A program made the translations under genes and the position numbers. A DNA stretch of 34,695 bases, taken from positions 1 through 34,695 of the forward strand of contig JAUNHC010000051.1 of assembly GCA_030524175.1 (NCBI GenBank), in the 5' to 3' direction. The notes under the pieces were generated by a model. It saw only the letters and a program-made list of their open reading frames with translations, did no database searches and had not been told where the DNA came from. Below are positions 22,403-31,782 of the stretch, piece by piece (positions within the stretch are counted from its first letter, which is position 1; every line of letters begins with the position of its first letter). This DNA is from Eubacteriales bacterium. GTDB taxonomy: Bacteria > Bacillota > Clostridia > Lachnospirales > Lachnospiraceae.

Positions 22403-22431
22403 TTGACCTGGAATCTCCCTTTTGTTATAGT
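22403..22431 (+). promoter_or_regulatory. Promoter of the LysR gene
   Basis: TTGACC (22403-22408) and TATAGT (22426-22431) are separated by 17 bases, close to the sigma-70 consensus. The -10 element overlaps the first of two inverted repeats, which points to autoregulation. Confidence 0.6.
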
Positions 22432-22456
22432 TGTATTAACTAATAGTTTATACTAT
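22428..22456. promoter_or_regulatory. Two adjacent inverted repeats, probable LysR-type operator
   Basis: TAGTT-N5-AACTA (22428-22442) is directly followed by ATAGT-N4-ACTAT (22443-22456). Both are perfect. LysR-type regulators bind T-N11-A-like dyads in divergent promoters, and these lie between the divergent flavodoxin and LysR genes. Confidence 0.55.
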
Positions 22457-22481
22457 TTCAAAATCTATAAGGAGGCTGTTC

Positions 22482-23372
22482 ATGTACAATCCTTTACTGA
22501 ATACATTCATAGCTGTTGCTGACTACGGCAGCTTCACCAAAGCTGCAGACCATCTGTACATTTCCCCTACTGCTGTCATGAAACAGATCAATACACTGGA
22601 AAATCATCTTGAAGTGAAACTGGTAGAACGCACTCCCTCCGGCATCAAGCTGACAACGGCAGGCACTATTATTTACCAGGATGCTAAATTTATGATCAAT
22701 TATTCTGCAAAATCCCTGGCAGAAGCCAAAGCAGCCATGAAACAGGCTGAAGAAACATTCTGCGTAGGCACCTCTCTTTTAAATCCGGCCAAGCCCTTCA
22801 TGGATTTATGGTACCAGGTAAACAGTATCTTTCCCAATTATAAGCTGCATCTTGTCCCCTTTGAAGACAACCATGAAGGAATTATTTCAGAGATCTCACA
22901 GTTGGGTATAAAATTCGACTTTCTAATAGGTGTATGTGATTCCAAAATGTGGCTGGACCACTGTAATATGCTTCCCCTGGGCAGATACAGAAAAATGGCT
23001 GCCGTGTCCAGGGAACACCCCCTTGCGGGAAAAAAACTGCTGGAAATAGAAGATTTGTTTGGACAAACCTTGATGATGGTAGAAAAAGGAGATTCCGAAA
23101 CCAATGATCTGATCAGAAATGATATAGAAAAAAACTACCCTCCCATTCACATTGAGGATACTCCACACTTTTATGATATTTCTGTGTTTAACCGCTGTGC
23201 GGAAACCTCTAATGTACTGCTGACGCTGGAATGCTGGAAAGACGTTCATCCAGGGCTTGTGACAATCCCGGTGAAGTGGGATTACAGTATTCCTTATGGA
23301 TTGATGTACAGTCTTGATCCTATTGAGGATGTAATAAAATTTGTGAATGCAGTGAAAAAACTTATAGAATAA
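22482..23372 (+). CDS. LysR-family transcriptional regulator
   Basis: The 296-residue regulator has the N-terminal winged helix-turn-helix at residues 1-65 (NTFIAVADYGSFTKAADHLY, ISPTAVMKQINTLENHLEVK, LVERTPSGIKLTTAG). An effector-binding domain from about 88 follows (FCVGTSLLNPAKPFMDLWYQ, later GRYRKMAAVSREHPLAGKK). AAGGAGG precedes the ATG. It is the only plus-strand gene in this section besides the small one that follows, and is divergent from the flavodoxin gene, the classic arrangement in which the regulator controls its neighbour in response to a small ligand. The ligand is not predictable from sequence. Confidence 0.92.
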   Translation: MYNPLLNTFIAVADYGSFTKAADHLYISPTAVMKQINTLENHLEVKLVERTPSGIKLTTAGTIIYQDAKFMINYSAKSLAEAKAAMKQAEETFCVGTSLLNPAKPFMDLWYQVNSIFPNYKLHLVPFEDNHEGIISEISQLGIKFDFLIGVCDSKMWLDHCNMLPLGRYRKMAAVSREHPLAGKKLLEIEDLFGQTLMMVEKGDSETNDLIRNDIEKNYPPIHIEDTPHFYDISVFNRCAETSNVLLTLECWKDVHPGLVTIPVKWDYSIPYGLMYSLDPIEDVIKFVNAVKKLIE

Positions 23373-23579
23373 CTTTCTCTAAACAGACTGATGAGGTTAA
23401 TTACTGGATTTATCCTATGATAAAAGCCGGCAGAATTTTCTCCATAAGCTAAAGGATTAAAGATATTATCCAAAGTCAATAAAACTGACTATATACAGTC
23501 CTGGCTAAATTGTATTTTTTCCACTATGATGTATTTAAACCAAAGAGAGCAAGTTCAACTAAATATGGAGGAAATCAAA

Positions 23580-23759
23580 ATGAATGCTTATAGAAAATAT
23601 AACAATAATGATCAGAGTTACGAAGAACGTGTAAATTACGAAGATATCTATTCAATAATGGGCAGCATGATGACACAAGCTTTTTCCGTAAATCGCCAAA
23701 AAGACAAGACTAAGAAGCCGGCGGCAAAAAGGAAAGCTGTAACTTACACATCCCAATAG
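23580..23759 (+). CDS. Small protein, 59 aa, unknown
   Basis: The peptide begins MNAYRKYNNNDQSYEERVNY and continues EDIYSIMGSMMTQAFSVNR before a basic tail (KDKTKKPAAKRK). TATGGAGGAAATCAAA before the ATG is a strong ribosome site; the frame is open from 23526. A perfect 13-bp terminator follows 27 bases after the stop. There is no membrane segment. The Asn-rich start, central amphipathic helix and Lys-rich end do not match a family I know. The gene has its own terminator, so it is likely a real, separately expressed gene. Confidence 0.6.
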   Translation: MNAYRKYNNNDQSYEERVNYEDIYSIMGSMMTQAFSVNRQKDKTKKPAAKRKAVTYTSQ

Positions 23760-23786
23760 CATACATCCAATCTATACCGGATAGGA

Positions 23787-23819
23787 ACACGCCCCTTTAC
23801 CAATCATAAAGGGGCGTGT
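23787..23819 (+). terminator. Strong 13-bp terminator hairpin
   Basis: ACACGCCCCTTTA pairs perfectly with TAAAGGGGCGTGT across CCAATCA; the plus-strand tail is CGGTTACTTTT. It stands between two converging genes and may serve both, though no T-run follows on the minus side. Confidence 0.75.
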
Positions 23820-23828
23820 CGGTTACTT

Positions 23829-25343
23829 TTATGAATCCCGCCATCTATCATACTGCCTCTGATTCTCTCCGATCACTCTGTCAATCCCCGCCTCTTTCAG
23901 TTCATCAAGAAACATAGGCAGTTCTATATCCGGATCCACCACTCCCGTCTCAATGATGCCAATATACTTTTTTATCACCTCATTGACCTGTGATATTTCC
24001 AGTGCAGTAGGTTCCTGGTCAAATACATACCCCCAGGCGGGGGAGGTCCGGGATATACTGCGGCTGAATTCCTTGATCATCTTGTTTCTGTCAATCCTTC
24101 CAGGCTCCCATGTATATGCATCAAGCCTGTTTCCGTAAATTCCCAGAGATGCATAATATGGCAGTGTTTCAATTGTACTTCCTTCGGGCAGAGCTATAAG
24201 TTTCCCATCCTCATTCTCTTCCTTCACAACATAGGAAACACCTTCAATCCCTCTCTGTAAAAGATTACACACTCTTTTGTCCGTATACAAAAGCTCAAGA
24301 AACTCCATGACCTTTTCCGGATTCTCACAGGTGATGGGGATGCTCCAGAGAACTGTCTGGTAGGTATCCGTTGTTCTCGTTGCTTCCATTGTGGGGATAA
24401 AGGTAACATCCCAGCCGCTGTCTGAGGCGTTTTCCTTTTCCTCCCCCGGTACATTATGGAAAAACCATCCAAGGGTCTTTCCCTGTCTCATCAAAAGATT
24501 GGGACTGTCCTCTGATATGGCCGTGTCAGGCAGAAAAAAGCCGCTGTTCTGCCATCTGTACATCCTCCGGGCAAATTCCTCAAACTCCTCTGTCTCATAA
24601 AAATTCACTATTTTCCCCTCATTGTCATCCGCGTCAAGCATAAGGACACCTGTATCCACACCAGCTCCCATCACATCAAATGAGTAAGCAGACCTTTCCA
24701 GCAGATTAGATTTACAAATAAGATTTCCCCCCAGGATATAGAAATCTTCTCCTTCACCTTCTTTTACTCTTCTAAAAAAATCTTCCAGTTCATCAAAGGA
24801 GTAATATTTCCCTTCCTCCGGTTCAAAACCGTACTTCTCCATGATATCAGTCCTGCCGATAAAACCATAACGCCACCCCTCAGAGTAAACAGCAGGAATC
24901 CCATAAATATGGCCCTGATAATATCCGCCCTCCAGCTGCACACCGCAGACATCCTTTAATTTTCTGCCTTTTGTCTCCATAAGGCTATCCATCTGCATGA
25001 GATAGCCATTATTTATCAGCTGCGGCATACTGCCAAACAGAGACACACACAGGTCAAGCTTGTCTCCCGCCGCGATCATGAGATTTGCCTCAAAAACAGG
25101 GGACTCACACGCCTTCAGGCGAACTTTGACACCGATTTCTTCCTCTGTGACAGCATTTATGGCCTGCTCCACATCTGCCAGTCCCTCAGGGACTTTACCG
25201 GAGGACGGCCATTGCATGACCAGCTCATATACCGATTCTTCCCCGCTCTCTTTCTCCGCGGACCATGTATTCCTTGTTTTCCAGAAAACAGCGGTGAACA
25301 TGATCACACACAGCATTAGGATATTCCATTTTTTCCTGTTCAT
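23829..25343 (-). CDS. Extracellular solute-binding protein (LplA-like)
   Basis: This 504-residue protein has a single N-terminal hydrophobic segment (ILMLCVIMFTAVFWKT) without a clear lipobox cysteine, so it may remain membrane-anchored or be secreted. The rest is a carbohydrate-type solute-binding fold (YELVMQWPSSGKVPEGLADV, GDKLDLCVSLFGSMPQLINNG, YLMQMDSL). The end (EVIKKYIGIIETGVVDPDIE, FLDELKEAGIDRVIGE, RQYDRWRDS) matches the DUF3502-type C-terminus of LplA/YtcQ proteins. Its ATG overlaps the response-regulator stop. No ABC permease genes are nearby, so it may pass its ligand signal to the YesM-like kinase or serve a distant permease. Confidence 0.85.
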   Translation of the reverse strand: MNRKKWNILMLCVIMFTAVFWKTRNTWSAEKESGEESVYELVMQWPSSGKVPEGLADVEQAINAVTEEEIGVKVRLKACESPVFEANLMIAAGDKLDLCVSLFGSMPQLINNGYLMQMDSLMETKGRKLKDVCGVQLEGGYYQGHIYGIPAVYSEGWRYGFIGRTDIMEKYGFEPEEGKYYSFDELEDFFRRVKEGEGEDFYILGGNLICKSNLLERSAYSFDVMGAGVDTGVLMLDADDNEGKIVNFYETEEFEEFARRMYRWQNSGFFLPDTAISEDSPNLLMRQGKTLGWFFHNVPGEEKENASDSGWDVTFIPTMEATRTTDTYQTVLWSIPITCENPEKVMEFLELLYTDKRVCNLLQRGIEGVSYVVKEENEDGKLIALPEGSTIETLPYYASLGIYGNRLDAYTWEPGRIDRNKMIKEFSRSISRTSPAWGYVFDQEPTALEISQVNEVIKKYIGIIETGVVDPDIELPMFLDELKEAGIDRVIGENQRQYDRWRDS

Positions 25344-26134
25344 TTTCTGTTATCCCGCCTTTCTGCATAGTGCTGAGGGGAGCAGCCGTAAAATTTCTTA
25401 AAGGCAGTAGAAAAATAGGAGTAATTCATGTATCCCGTCTTTTCCGCCACAGTCTGGGCAGATATAGAAGCATCGCTGAGGAGCTTTGCGGCCAAAGTCA
25501 TCCTTTCACGTATAATGTACTGTCCTATACTGATACTTTTTTCCTTTCGGAATATACGGTTAAGATAAATGGGGTTCAAATGGCAGTAATCAGCCACCTG
25601 ATTCACAGACAGCTTATTGCTCTTTAAATTCTGGTGTATATATTGCTCACAGTCCCGGATAATGTCCTCGTTGCTCTTTCTCCCCTGGACTTCATAAGCC
25701 TCCTCTTTCTGGCTTTCCACCCATCTGGCTCCATACTGCTCAAGCTGCCGGTTGTCTCTTTTCTTTTGGATACCCTGCACCACTTTACACAGGACCTCCT
25801 GAATTTCCTCGGTTCTGGCCGGCATAAGGATATAGTCAAGACAATTGAGTTTTACCGCCTCCTGGGCATAAATAAAGTTTGCATGACAGGTGAGGAAAAT
25901 ACACTCTGCATCATACTCTTTTTCCCTCACCCAGCGGAGCAGCTCTATCCCATTCTCCCCGGGCATCTCAATATCACAGAGCAGAATATCGACCTGCCCT
26001 TCCATAAGCTGCTTCCTTGCCCCGTCAGCATCATAAGCTGTTTTAACCTGATCGATCCCGCAGCCCTCCCAGTCAACCTCCTCCTTCATCATATCTGCTG
26101 TCCATACTTCATCATTTACAATAAGAACTGTCAC
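25340..26134 (-). CDS. YesN-type response regulator (REC plus AraC helix-turn-helix)
   Basis: This 264-residue protein has a receiver domain (residues 1-120, phospho-acceptor Asp54 in DILLCDIEMPG; the acidic pair near residue 8 is Asn-Asp-Glu) and a C-terminal AraC-type DNA-binding domain (about 160-258: KLSVNQVADYCHLNPIYLNR, then ISAQTVAEKTGYMNYSYFS and FKKFYGCSPQHY). It overlaps the kinase gene by 4 bases (ATGA) and the binding-protein gene by 4, so the three are one operon. The likely targets are carbohydrate genes such as the neighbouring rhamnosidase. Confidence 0.93.
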   Translation of the reverse strand: MTVLIVNDEVWTADMMKEEVDWEGCGIDQVKTAYDADGARKQLMEGQVDILLCDIEMPGENGIELLRWVREKEYDAECIFLTCHANFIYAQEAVKLNCLDYILMPARTEEIQEVLCKVVQGIQKKRDNRQLEQYGARWVESQKEEAYEVQGRKSNEDIIRDCEQYIHQNLKSNKLSVNQVADYCHLNPIYLNRIFRKEKSISIGQYIIRERMTLAAKLLSDASISAQTVAEKTGYMNYSYFSTAFKKFYGCSPQHYAERRDNRK

Positions 26135-27774
26135 TCTTCCTCCACCTCCAGTTCATAAGGAAACGCAATAGTAAACGTGGTTCCTTCTCCCGGCTCCGAG
26201 CTTACCCTTACCTTGGCAGCCGGGCCGTACAGGTATTCAATCCTGCGGATGGCATTACGTATGCCCATATGCTCCGTCTCCTTTTCCTCCCATAAGTGTT
26301 CATTGATCTTTTTCACCTGCTCCCCGGACATTCCGTTTCCGTCATCGCTTATTTCAAATTGTACCAGGCCATTTTCATAGTGAGCGGCAAGCAGGATGTG
26401 AACACATTTCCCCACTGATAAGGCATGTTTCACAACGTTTTCCACAAAGTTGTGGATTAAAAGAGGGGGAACACGTATCAGCCTTACCTCCGGGTCGATT
26501 TCATAGGCGATCTCCAGGCCGTTTGGATAGCGTATTTTTGCCACCTCCACATAGCCTTCGATCAGCGTAAGTTCCTTGTCAAACAGCTCTGTATCCCGGT
26601 CGCTGCGGAAAAGATAACGGAAATAATCTGATAAGTACAGAATCAGTTTTCTCACCTCCCCGGTACCTCCGGGCGAACGCAACAGATAGTACATAAGGTT
26701 AAAGGTGTTTAACAAAAAATGGGGACGTATCTGAAGCTTCAGGTTGTCCAGCTCCAATTTCTTTTTTTCTAACTCTTTCTCAATATTGTCAAGACGCAGG
26801 CTCTCCATGCTCCCTACCATCCGGTTAAAGGAATCATAGGCATCCTGGAACTCCAGGGTATCTGCAGTATCTGTCACTGTATAATGGCGGTTCCCTGCCT
26901 CAATCTGGCAGAACCCCTCATTCAGACGGTTCAGCGGACGTACAATAAGTTTTTTCATGTACAGATATATGACAGGCACAGCAAGCACAAAAATAAAAGT
27001 AACTGCAATGAGAAGGCGGTTCCAGAAGGAAATGCCCTTGTAGCATTCACTGCGGCTCACATCCAGACTCAGCACAAGATTCATTCTTCTGGACTTTGAA
27101 TATGCCCGGATACGTCCTTTTTCCGCCTGGGGCATGCCTTCTGAAAAGCACACATTCTGGCTGGAATAGTTTCCAAGCTCTTCAATCCCTTTCTGCTGAT
27201 CACTGAGATTGATCAGGGCTCCATAGTAAAAGTTTTTTTCAGATGCAGTCCGCATCAATGTGGATCGATCCCCCATCTGCACCACATGCCACCTGTTATC
27301 GCATTTTTCTATGTTTGTTATGTATTCCCTGATTTCCGGAACATTTACAAGAGACCCATCCAGTGTCATAATACAGTCGCCTGTTCTCTTTGGTATGAGA
27401 AAATATCCCGAGATCACTTCCTCCTGCTCCATCTGCCCAGCCAGAATATTATAGCATTGATATTTGGCATTTTCATATTCATAGCTCTGACTGTCCTGCC
27501 GCTCCAGTATTGTACACTCCTGACTGTTATTGAGCATTTCATACAAATATAGATCCGCTCTCTCCGTGTGATAATCCAGAGTATTCATGTATACATCTGT
27601 AATATTTTTCAATCCGGTTTCAACCTGGGATGCATAATATTTGAAAAACTCCAGGGAAGAGAGGATTGATATGATATTCAGCGGCACTACAAGAAGCAGC
27701 ATAAGCATCAGGATTTTTACCGTAATATGGGGCTTGGATATGAAAGCTTTTAATGATCTATAAGGACTGGTCAT
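26131..27774 (-). CDS. YesM-type sensor histidine kinase
   Basis: A 547-residue membrane kinase. Two membrane segments (about residues 17-40 and 268-292, LLIAVTFIFVLAVPVIYLY) enclose a Cache-like extracellular sensor of about 225 residues. HAMP (about 295-345), the His_kinase motif IRPHFLLNTFNLMYYLL (phospho-His near 350) and a HATPase domain (N-box HNFVENVVKHAL near 440; DDGNGMSG; GEGTTFTIAFPYE) follow. This is the LytS/YesM class, which signals through AraC-type regulators. It is the first gene of the operon with the response regulator and binding protein. It probably senses a plant or mucin carbohydrate. Confidence 0.93.
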   Translation of the reverse strand: MTSPYRSLKAFISKPHITVKILMLMLLLVVPLNIISILSSLEFFKYYASQVETGLKNITDVYMNTLDYHTERADLYLYEMLNNSQECTILERQDSQSYEYENAKYQCYNILAGQMEQEEVISGYFLIPKRTGDCIMTLDGSLVNVPEIREYITNIEKCDNRWHVVQMGDRSTLMRTASEKNFYYGALINLSDQQKGIEELGNYSSQNVCFSEGMPQAEKGRIRAYSKSRRMNLVLSLDVSRSECYKGISFWNRLLIAVTFIFVLAVPVIYLYMKKLIVRPLNRLNEGFCQIEAGNRHYTVTDTADTLEFQDAYDSFNRMVGSMESLRLDNIEKELEKKKLELDNLKLQIRPHFLLNTFNLMYYLLRSPGGTGEVRKLILYLSDYFRYLFRSDRDTELFDKELTLIEGYVEVAKIRYPNGLEIAYEIDPEVRLIRVPPLLIHNFVENVVKHALSVGKCVHILLAAHYENGLVQFEISDDGNGMSGEQVKKINEHLWEEKETEHMGIRNAIRRIEYLYGPAAKVRVSSEPGEGTTFTIAFPYELEVEEE

Positions 27775-28043
27775 GCTGAATATGCACTCCTTCCATGCAG
27801 TCTAAGAATCTGAGATGGATTGATAAATTCTTGGGGCAGTTTAAGGCCGGTATTTGGGGAATATCTGCTGAAGTTGTTCAGTTGCTGACGATGTTGATTT
27901 GATTCAGCGCTGTTAATAAGAAAATTTTAGCATTAAACCCACATTCTTACAACACAAAGACTGCCCTGGCTGGCAAAATGGTATGTAACATTGTCTGTGT
28001 ACATCGCGAAGTGCGTTACGGGGTAATCCAGCATTTGCAAAAG
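27775..28043. other. Gene-free interval between kinase and rhamnosidase terminator
   Basis: I see no convincing gene. A plus-strand frame from 27,795 (35 codons) continues past a single stop to about 28,060, but it lacks a ribosome site. The promoter of the kinase operon must lie in the first 100 bases or so. Confidence 0.5.
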
Positions 28044-28087
28044 GGGCTGGCGCACCTATGATTAAAAAATCATAAGTGCGCCAGCCC
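28044..28087 (-). terminator. Strong terminator of the rhamnosidase gene
   Basis: On the minus strand GGGCTGGCGCAC pairs perfectly with GTGCGCCAGCCC, and the stem continues over TTATGAT/ATCATAG to about 19 bp with one wobble; the tail is CCTTTTGC. It lies 21 bases after the rhamnosidase stop codon. Confidence 0.8.
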
Positions 28088-28108
28088 GGTATATACAGAT
28101 ACTCCTGA

Positions 28109-31100
28109 TCAACCGGCAATTGCGAAGCTGTAGGAACCGGAAACCAGTTCATACTGTGCGCATGTCTGGCCGTTATGCTCAGTCATTCCCACAAAGGATG
28201 CTCCCTCGGGAACCGCAAGGCCCTCTGCCTGCTCCTCACTGATGGGAAGATATAAGGTCGCTTCCGTATTGGCGGGTACAGAAGCCTCATAAGAGGTGAT
28301 TGCTCCCTCTTCCTCTTCCGCCTCCCATCCGCTGTAGATGGTGCCGTATGCCGACTCAAAGCTGCCGTTTGCATAAGTAAAGGTTCCGCCTGCTGTGGGC
28401 TGGAGGATAAAATGTTTATATCCCGGATTCTCTTCCTCATACTTAATACCCAGCTGGGTATCCATCATCCAGGAGGTGACTGCGCCGAGAGAATAATGGT
28501 TAAAGGAGTTCATGCCATTGTTTCCGCCGAAGCCATCCTCCACGGTATAAGAATTCCATCTTTCCCAGATGCTTGTGGCGCCCTGCACTACAGGATACAG
28601 CCAGGAAGCGTAGTCTGTGCATTCAAGCATTTTATAGGCTACATCAGCCCTTCCGTTATCGCTTAAAGCGTTCAGCAGATTAGGTGTTGCATTGAAGCCT
28701 GTAGTAAGAGTATAGGGAGTCAGGTCAGAACCGTCATCTGCTTTTGGATTTTCTACAGTGTCAATATAATTTTCAACAAAACGCTCTTTGTTTTCATCTG
28801 AAACAACGCCATAATTCAAAGGTGAGGCATAGGAAGCCTGTGTATGGATGATCGTACCGTCTGCCATACGGGATTTTCCTGTTTCCCCGTCAATATAAAT
28901 GGAGTTCCATGCTGTTTTCGCAGCCTCATACATAGCGCTGTACTTCTCAGCCTTCTCCGTCTGTCCTAAAGCTTTCGCCATGCGGGAAACCACATCAAGG
29001 CAGTAGGTGTACATTGCATTTCCCAGCATTGCGCCGTCCGTGGACACTACGGAAAGATGGTCGCAGAGGAAGCCTGTCTGTGAGGTAAGCGCCGGCTCGG
29101 TGATCTGTCCGTCTTCAGGCCCGTAAGTCAGAGGATTGGCCTCAAGATTTTCCATGTATTTGTAAATGGCGTCCATATTTTCGTCAATGATAGTGGTGTC
29201 GCCATACTGTTGATACAGGAAATACGGAATAAACACGATGGCACTGTTCCATGTAATTCCGAAAGACATTCCTCCTACATTCACAACACCTGTTTCTCCA
29301 TCGTAAGACGGATAATTCGGAGAAGTATGGCTGGTCATTCCGTCCTCGCCCTGGCTCGCGCGCACACAATCCATCCACTGGCGGAGGAATTGATAGGTAT
29401 CGGCATTATAGCTTCCCGCAAGGGCATATACATTGGCATCCCCCATCCAGCCCATACGCTCATTTCTTTGTGGACAGTCTGTAGGCAGAGTGATGTAGTT
29501 GCTTGCTTCAGAGTTCTGCCCGTTCAGGAACAGTCTGTTCACCAATTCATTTGAGCTGTCGTAGGCTGCGGTATTGTCGATGGAAGAAAGCACCAGAGAC
29601 TTCAGGTTTTCCGCAGGAATCGCCTGGTCCAGCCCAGTGATTTCAATATATCGGTAACCATGGAAGGTCAAATCCGGGACAAAGGTCTGCTCTCCTGCCT
29701 TCATCGTATAGAAATCCGTTGTCAAAGCCGCACGGTAATTTTCCTGAAGAAGATTTCCGGAAAGCTCTCCGTATTCTTCCAGATCCGGATAGAGTATCTC
29801 TGCCACACGGACAGTAAGTGTCTCTCCCTCCTTGGCATATTCCGCCGGGATCGTGATCTGGGGAACTGCTGCCACGTTTTCACCGAAATCATAGATAAAG
29901 CTTCCGCTTCCCTCCTTCGTCTCACCTACCAGCTCTGCATCCAGCTCGCGGATAACATGAACCTCTTCATCCTCACGCACTGTCAGCTTCTGATCTGCAA
30001 AAGCAGCCCTTGTCTCAACAGCCTGGGCCTTTCTCCAGCCTGCTGCTTCCTCGTCATATTCTGCTGTTGAAAACCCTTCCACTGCAGCTTCCTTTGTGGC
30101 ATCATAACGCTCGCCCTCAAAAATAGATGCAAGTCTTACAGGGCCATCTCCGTAATACTGCCATGTATCCTCATGGGAGACGATCACATCTGTGGAACCA
30201 TCTGCATAGGTAACGACAAGGTTAGCAAGAAGTGCCTCTTTATCTCCGTAATAATTGTAGATCGTATCATCGAAGGTCTGTGCATGTCCGGTCCACCAGC
30301 CTTCTCCCATAACAGCACCCATTGCATTGTCACCTGATTCAACATAGTCTGTGACATCATATACGTTATAGCCGATCTCCTCACGGAATTCCATGGAACC
30401 TTGCTTGAACCACTCATCCGGTGCAATCTCATCTCCATTAATATAGAAATCACCGATTCCCTGGAATGCCAGGTACAGCCTTGCAGACTGGATATCATCC
30501 TTCAGCGAAAATTCTGTCCGTACATAAGGTTCTGCACCATAAGAAGGGTCTGCATATGCAAGAACACCGTTGTCACCGCCGTTTACAGTAATCTTGTTTC
30601 CCTCAACGGTAATACCCTCTTTTCCATCCCAAATACCATAGGCGGCACCTGTGTTTTCACCAAATAAAGTCCCTGTCCCATAACCCGGATTCTGAAGTTC
30701 AAAATCCGTAAATACTGCACTCTCACCGGCATCTGCCCCAAAACCAATACTGTTCAGATTGGGTACAGACATTACATCTGAAGCACCCCAGTCAGCCAGG
30801 CCTATATCCGTTGTAGGCGCTGACTCTCCGGTAAAATCATTTGTGGTTTCCCCGGTGATCACAGCTGTTCCGTCAATGGTAACTGTCAGAGTACAGGTCT
30901 GCATACTAAGCTCCAGTTCGTGCTCTGCATTTTTATTTTCCCCGGTTATCAGCTCGTTAAGGTTAGTATTGGGGTTATTTGCCAGATTGATCGTCATATA
31001 CGGCGCATCCGGTGTATCATTCTCAAAAAATCCTACCCGGTAAACATTAATGGCCGCCCCTTCCTCTGTGCCTGCGTTTGTCACATCAAGCTCCACACGG

Positions 31101-31744
31101 AAGTAGTTCTCCCCTTCCTTCTGGTACAGGTTGAACAGCTCATTATTATAACGGAAATCATCTGCCCCGAACACAACAGATGCCTTGTTGCTTCCTTCCG
31201 GGATCTGAACCTTTGTGGTGATATCAAACAAGGTGGACGCCGCTGCATCCAGTGATAGTTCATCTGCCCCAATCCATTGTGCACCTTCCCATGCATCCAA
31301 TCCCGTACTGAGCTTGGAAGTTTCGAACGAAGATGTGCCTGTGAGAATATTTCCTGAATTATCTTCAACGGTCACAGTCCACTGATAAGCTGTACACGCT
31401 TCCAATGCCTCTCCTTCATAGGTGATATCCACAGATTTCCCTGATTCTGTTTTACTTGAATCCCAGACCACGGTACCATCGGATACCTTTTCCACCACGA
31501 TCTGGTAATTCACCTGGGATGCTCCTGTTACATCAGAAACCATCTGCCAGGCAAATACCGGTGCAGCAGTGTCCACACCCATAGGTTCGGATTTTCCCTC
31601 CACCTTCAGATTGACTAACGCTGTTCCCTGGGTCTCAGACACATCAGCAGCCAGCACCGGCAGCACAGAACCAGCTGACATGGAAACTGTCATAGCCGCG
31701 GCTACCGCACAGGCAATTCTTCTTTTTACTGTCTCTCGTTTCAT
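28109..31744 (-). CDS. Secreted GH78 alpha-L-rhamnosidase
   Basis: The 1,211-residue protein begins with a signal peptide ending VLPVLAADV. An Fn3-like domain (residues ~40-145) and an inserted beta-sandwich (~160-350, LamG-like in feel) precede the Bac_rhamnosid_N region (~420-560, FYINGDEIAPDEWFKQG ... GEGWWTGHAQTFDD). The six-hairpin catalytic domain contains TDCPQRNERMGWMGDANVY near 755 (general acid region) and GATSIWERWNSYT near 1,061 (catalytic base region), both GH78 signatures. A C-terminal beta domain follows. It releases terminal L-rhamnose from pectin-type glycans or flavonoid glycosides. There is no cell-wall sorting signal, so it is probably released. GGAGGATACA precedes the ATG. 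Confidence 0.93.
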   Translation of the reverse strand: MKRETVKRRIACAVAAAMTVSMSAGSVLPVLAADVSETQGTALVNLKVEGKSEPMGVDTAAPVFAWQMVSDVTGASQVNYQIVVEKVSDGTVVWDSSKTESGKSVDITYEGEALEACTAYQWTVTVEDNSGNILTGTSSFETSKLSTGLDAWEGAQWIGADELSLDAAASTLFDITTKVQIPEGSNKASVVFGADDFRYNNELFNLYQKEGENYFRVELDVTNAGTEEGAAINVYRVGFFENDTPDAPYMTINLANNPNTNLNELITGENKNAEHELELSMQTCTLTVTIDGTAVITGETTNDFTGESAPTTDIGLADWGASDVMSVPNLNSIGFGADAGESAVFTDFELQNPGYGTGTLFGENTGAAYGIWDGKEGITVEGNKITVNGGDNGVLAYADPSYGAEPYVRTEFSLKDDIQSARLYLAFQGIGDFYINGDEIAPDEWFKQGSMEFREEIGYNVYDVTDYVESGDNAMGAVMGEGWWTGHAQTFDDTIYNYYGDKEALLANLVVTYADGSTDVIVSHEDTWQYYGDGPVRLASIFEGERYDATKEAAVEGFSTAEYDEEAAGWRKAQAVETRAAFADQKLTVREDEEVHVIRELDAELVGETKEGSGSFIYDFGENVAAVPQITIPAEYAKEGETLTVRVAEILYPDLEEYGELSGNLLQENYRAALTTDFYTMKAGEQTFVPDLTFHGYRYIEITGLDQAIPAENLKSLVLSSIDNTAAYDSSNELVNRLFLNGQNSEASNYITLPTDCPQRNERMGWMGDANVYALAGSYNADTYQFLRQWMDCVRASQGEDGMTSHTSPNYPSYDGETGVVNVGGMSFGITWNSAIVFIPYFLYQQYGDTTIIDENMDAIYKYMENLEANPLTYGPEDGQITEPALTSQTGFLCDHLSVVSTDGAMLGNAMYTYCLDVVSRMAKALGQTEKAEKYSAMYEAAKTAWNSIYIDGETGKSRMADGTIIHTQASYASPLNYGVVSDENKERFVENYIDTVENPKADDGSDLTPYTLTTGFNATPNLLNALSDNGRADVAYKMLECTDYASWLYPVVQGATSIWERWNSYTVEDGFGGNNGMNSFNHYSLGAVTSWMMDTQLGIKYEEENPGYKHFILQPTAGGTFTYANGSFESAYGTIYSGWEAEEEEGAITSYEASVPANTEATLYLPISEEQAEGLAVPEGASFVGMTEHNGQTCAQYELVSGSYSFAIAG

Positions 31745-31782
31745 TGTATCCTCCTCTTTGTTTCAACTGTTATGATATTTTT

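Noticed and set aside
27795-27902. 35-codon plus-strand ORF that continues past one stop to about 28,060
   Set aside because: There is no ribosome site and no recognisable family. It could be a decayed gene, but the evidence is too thin.
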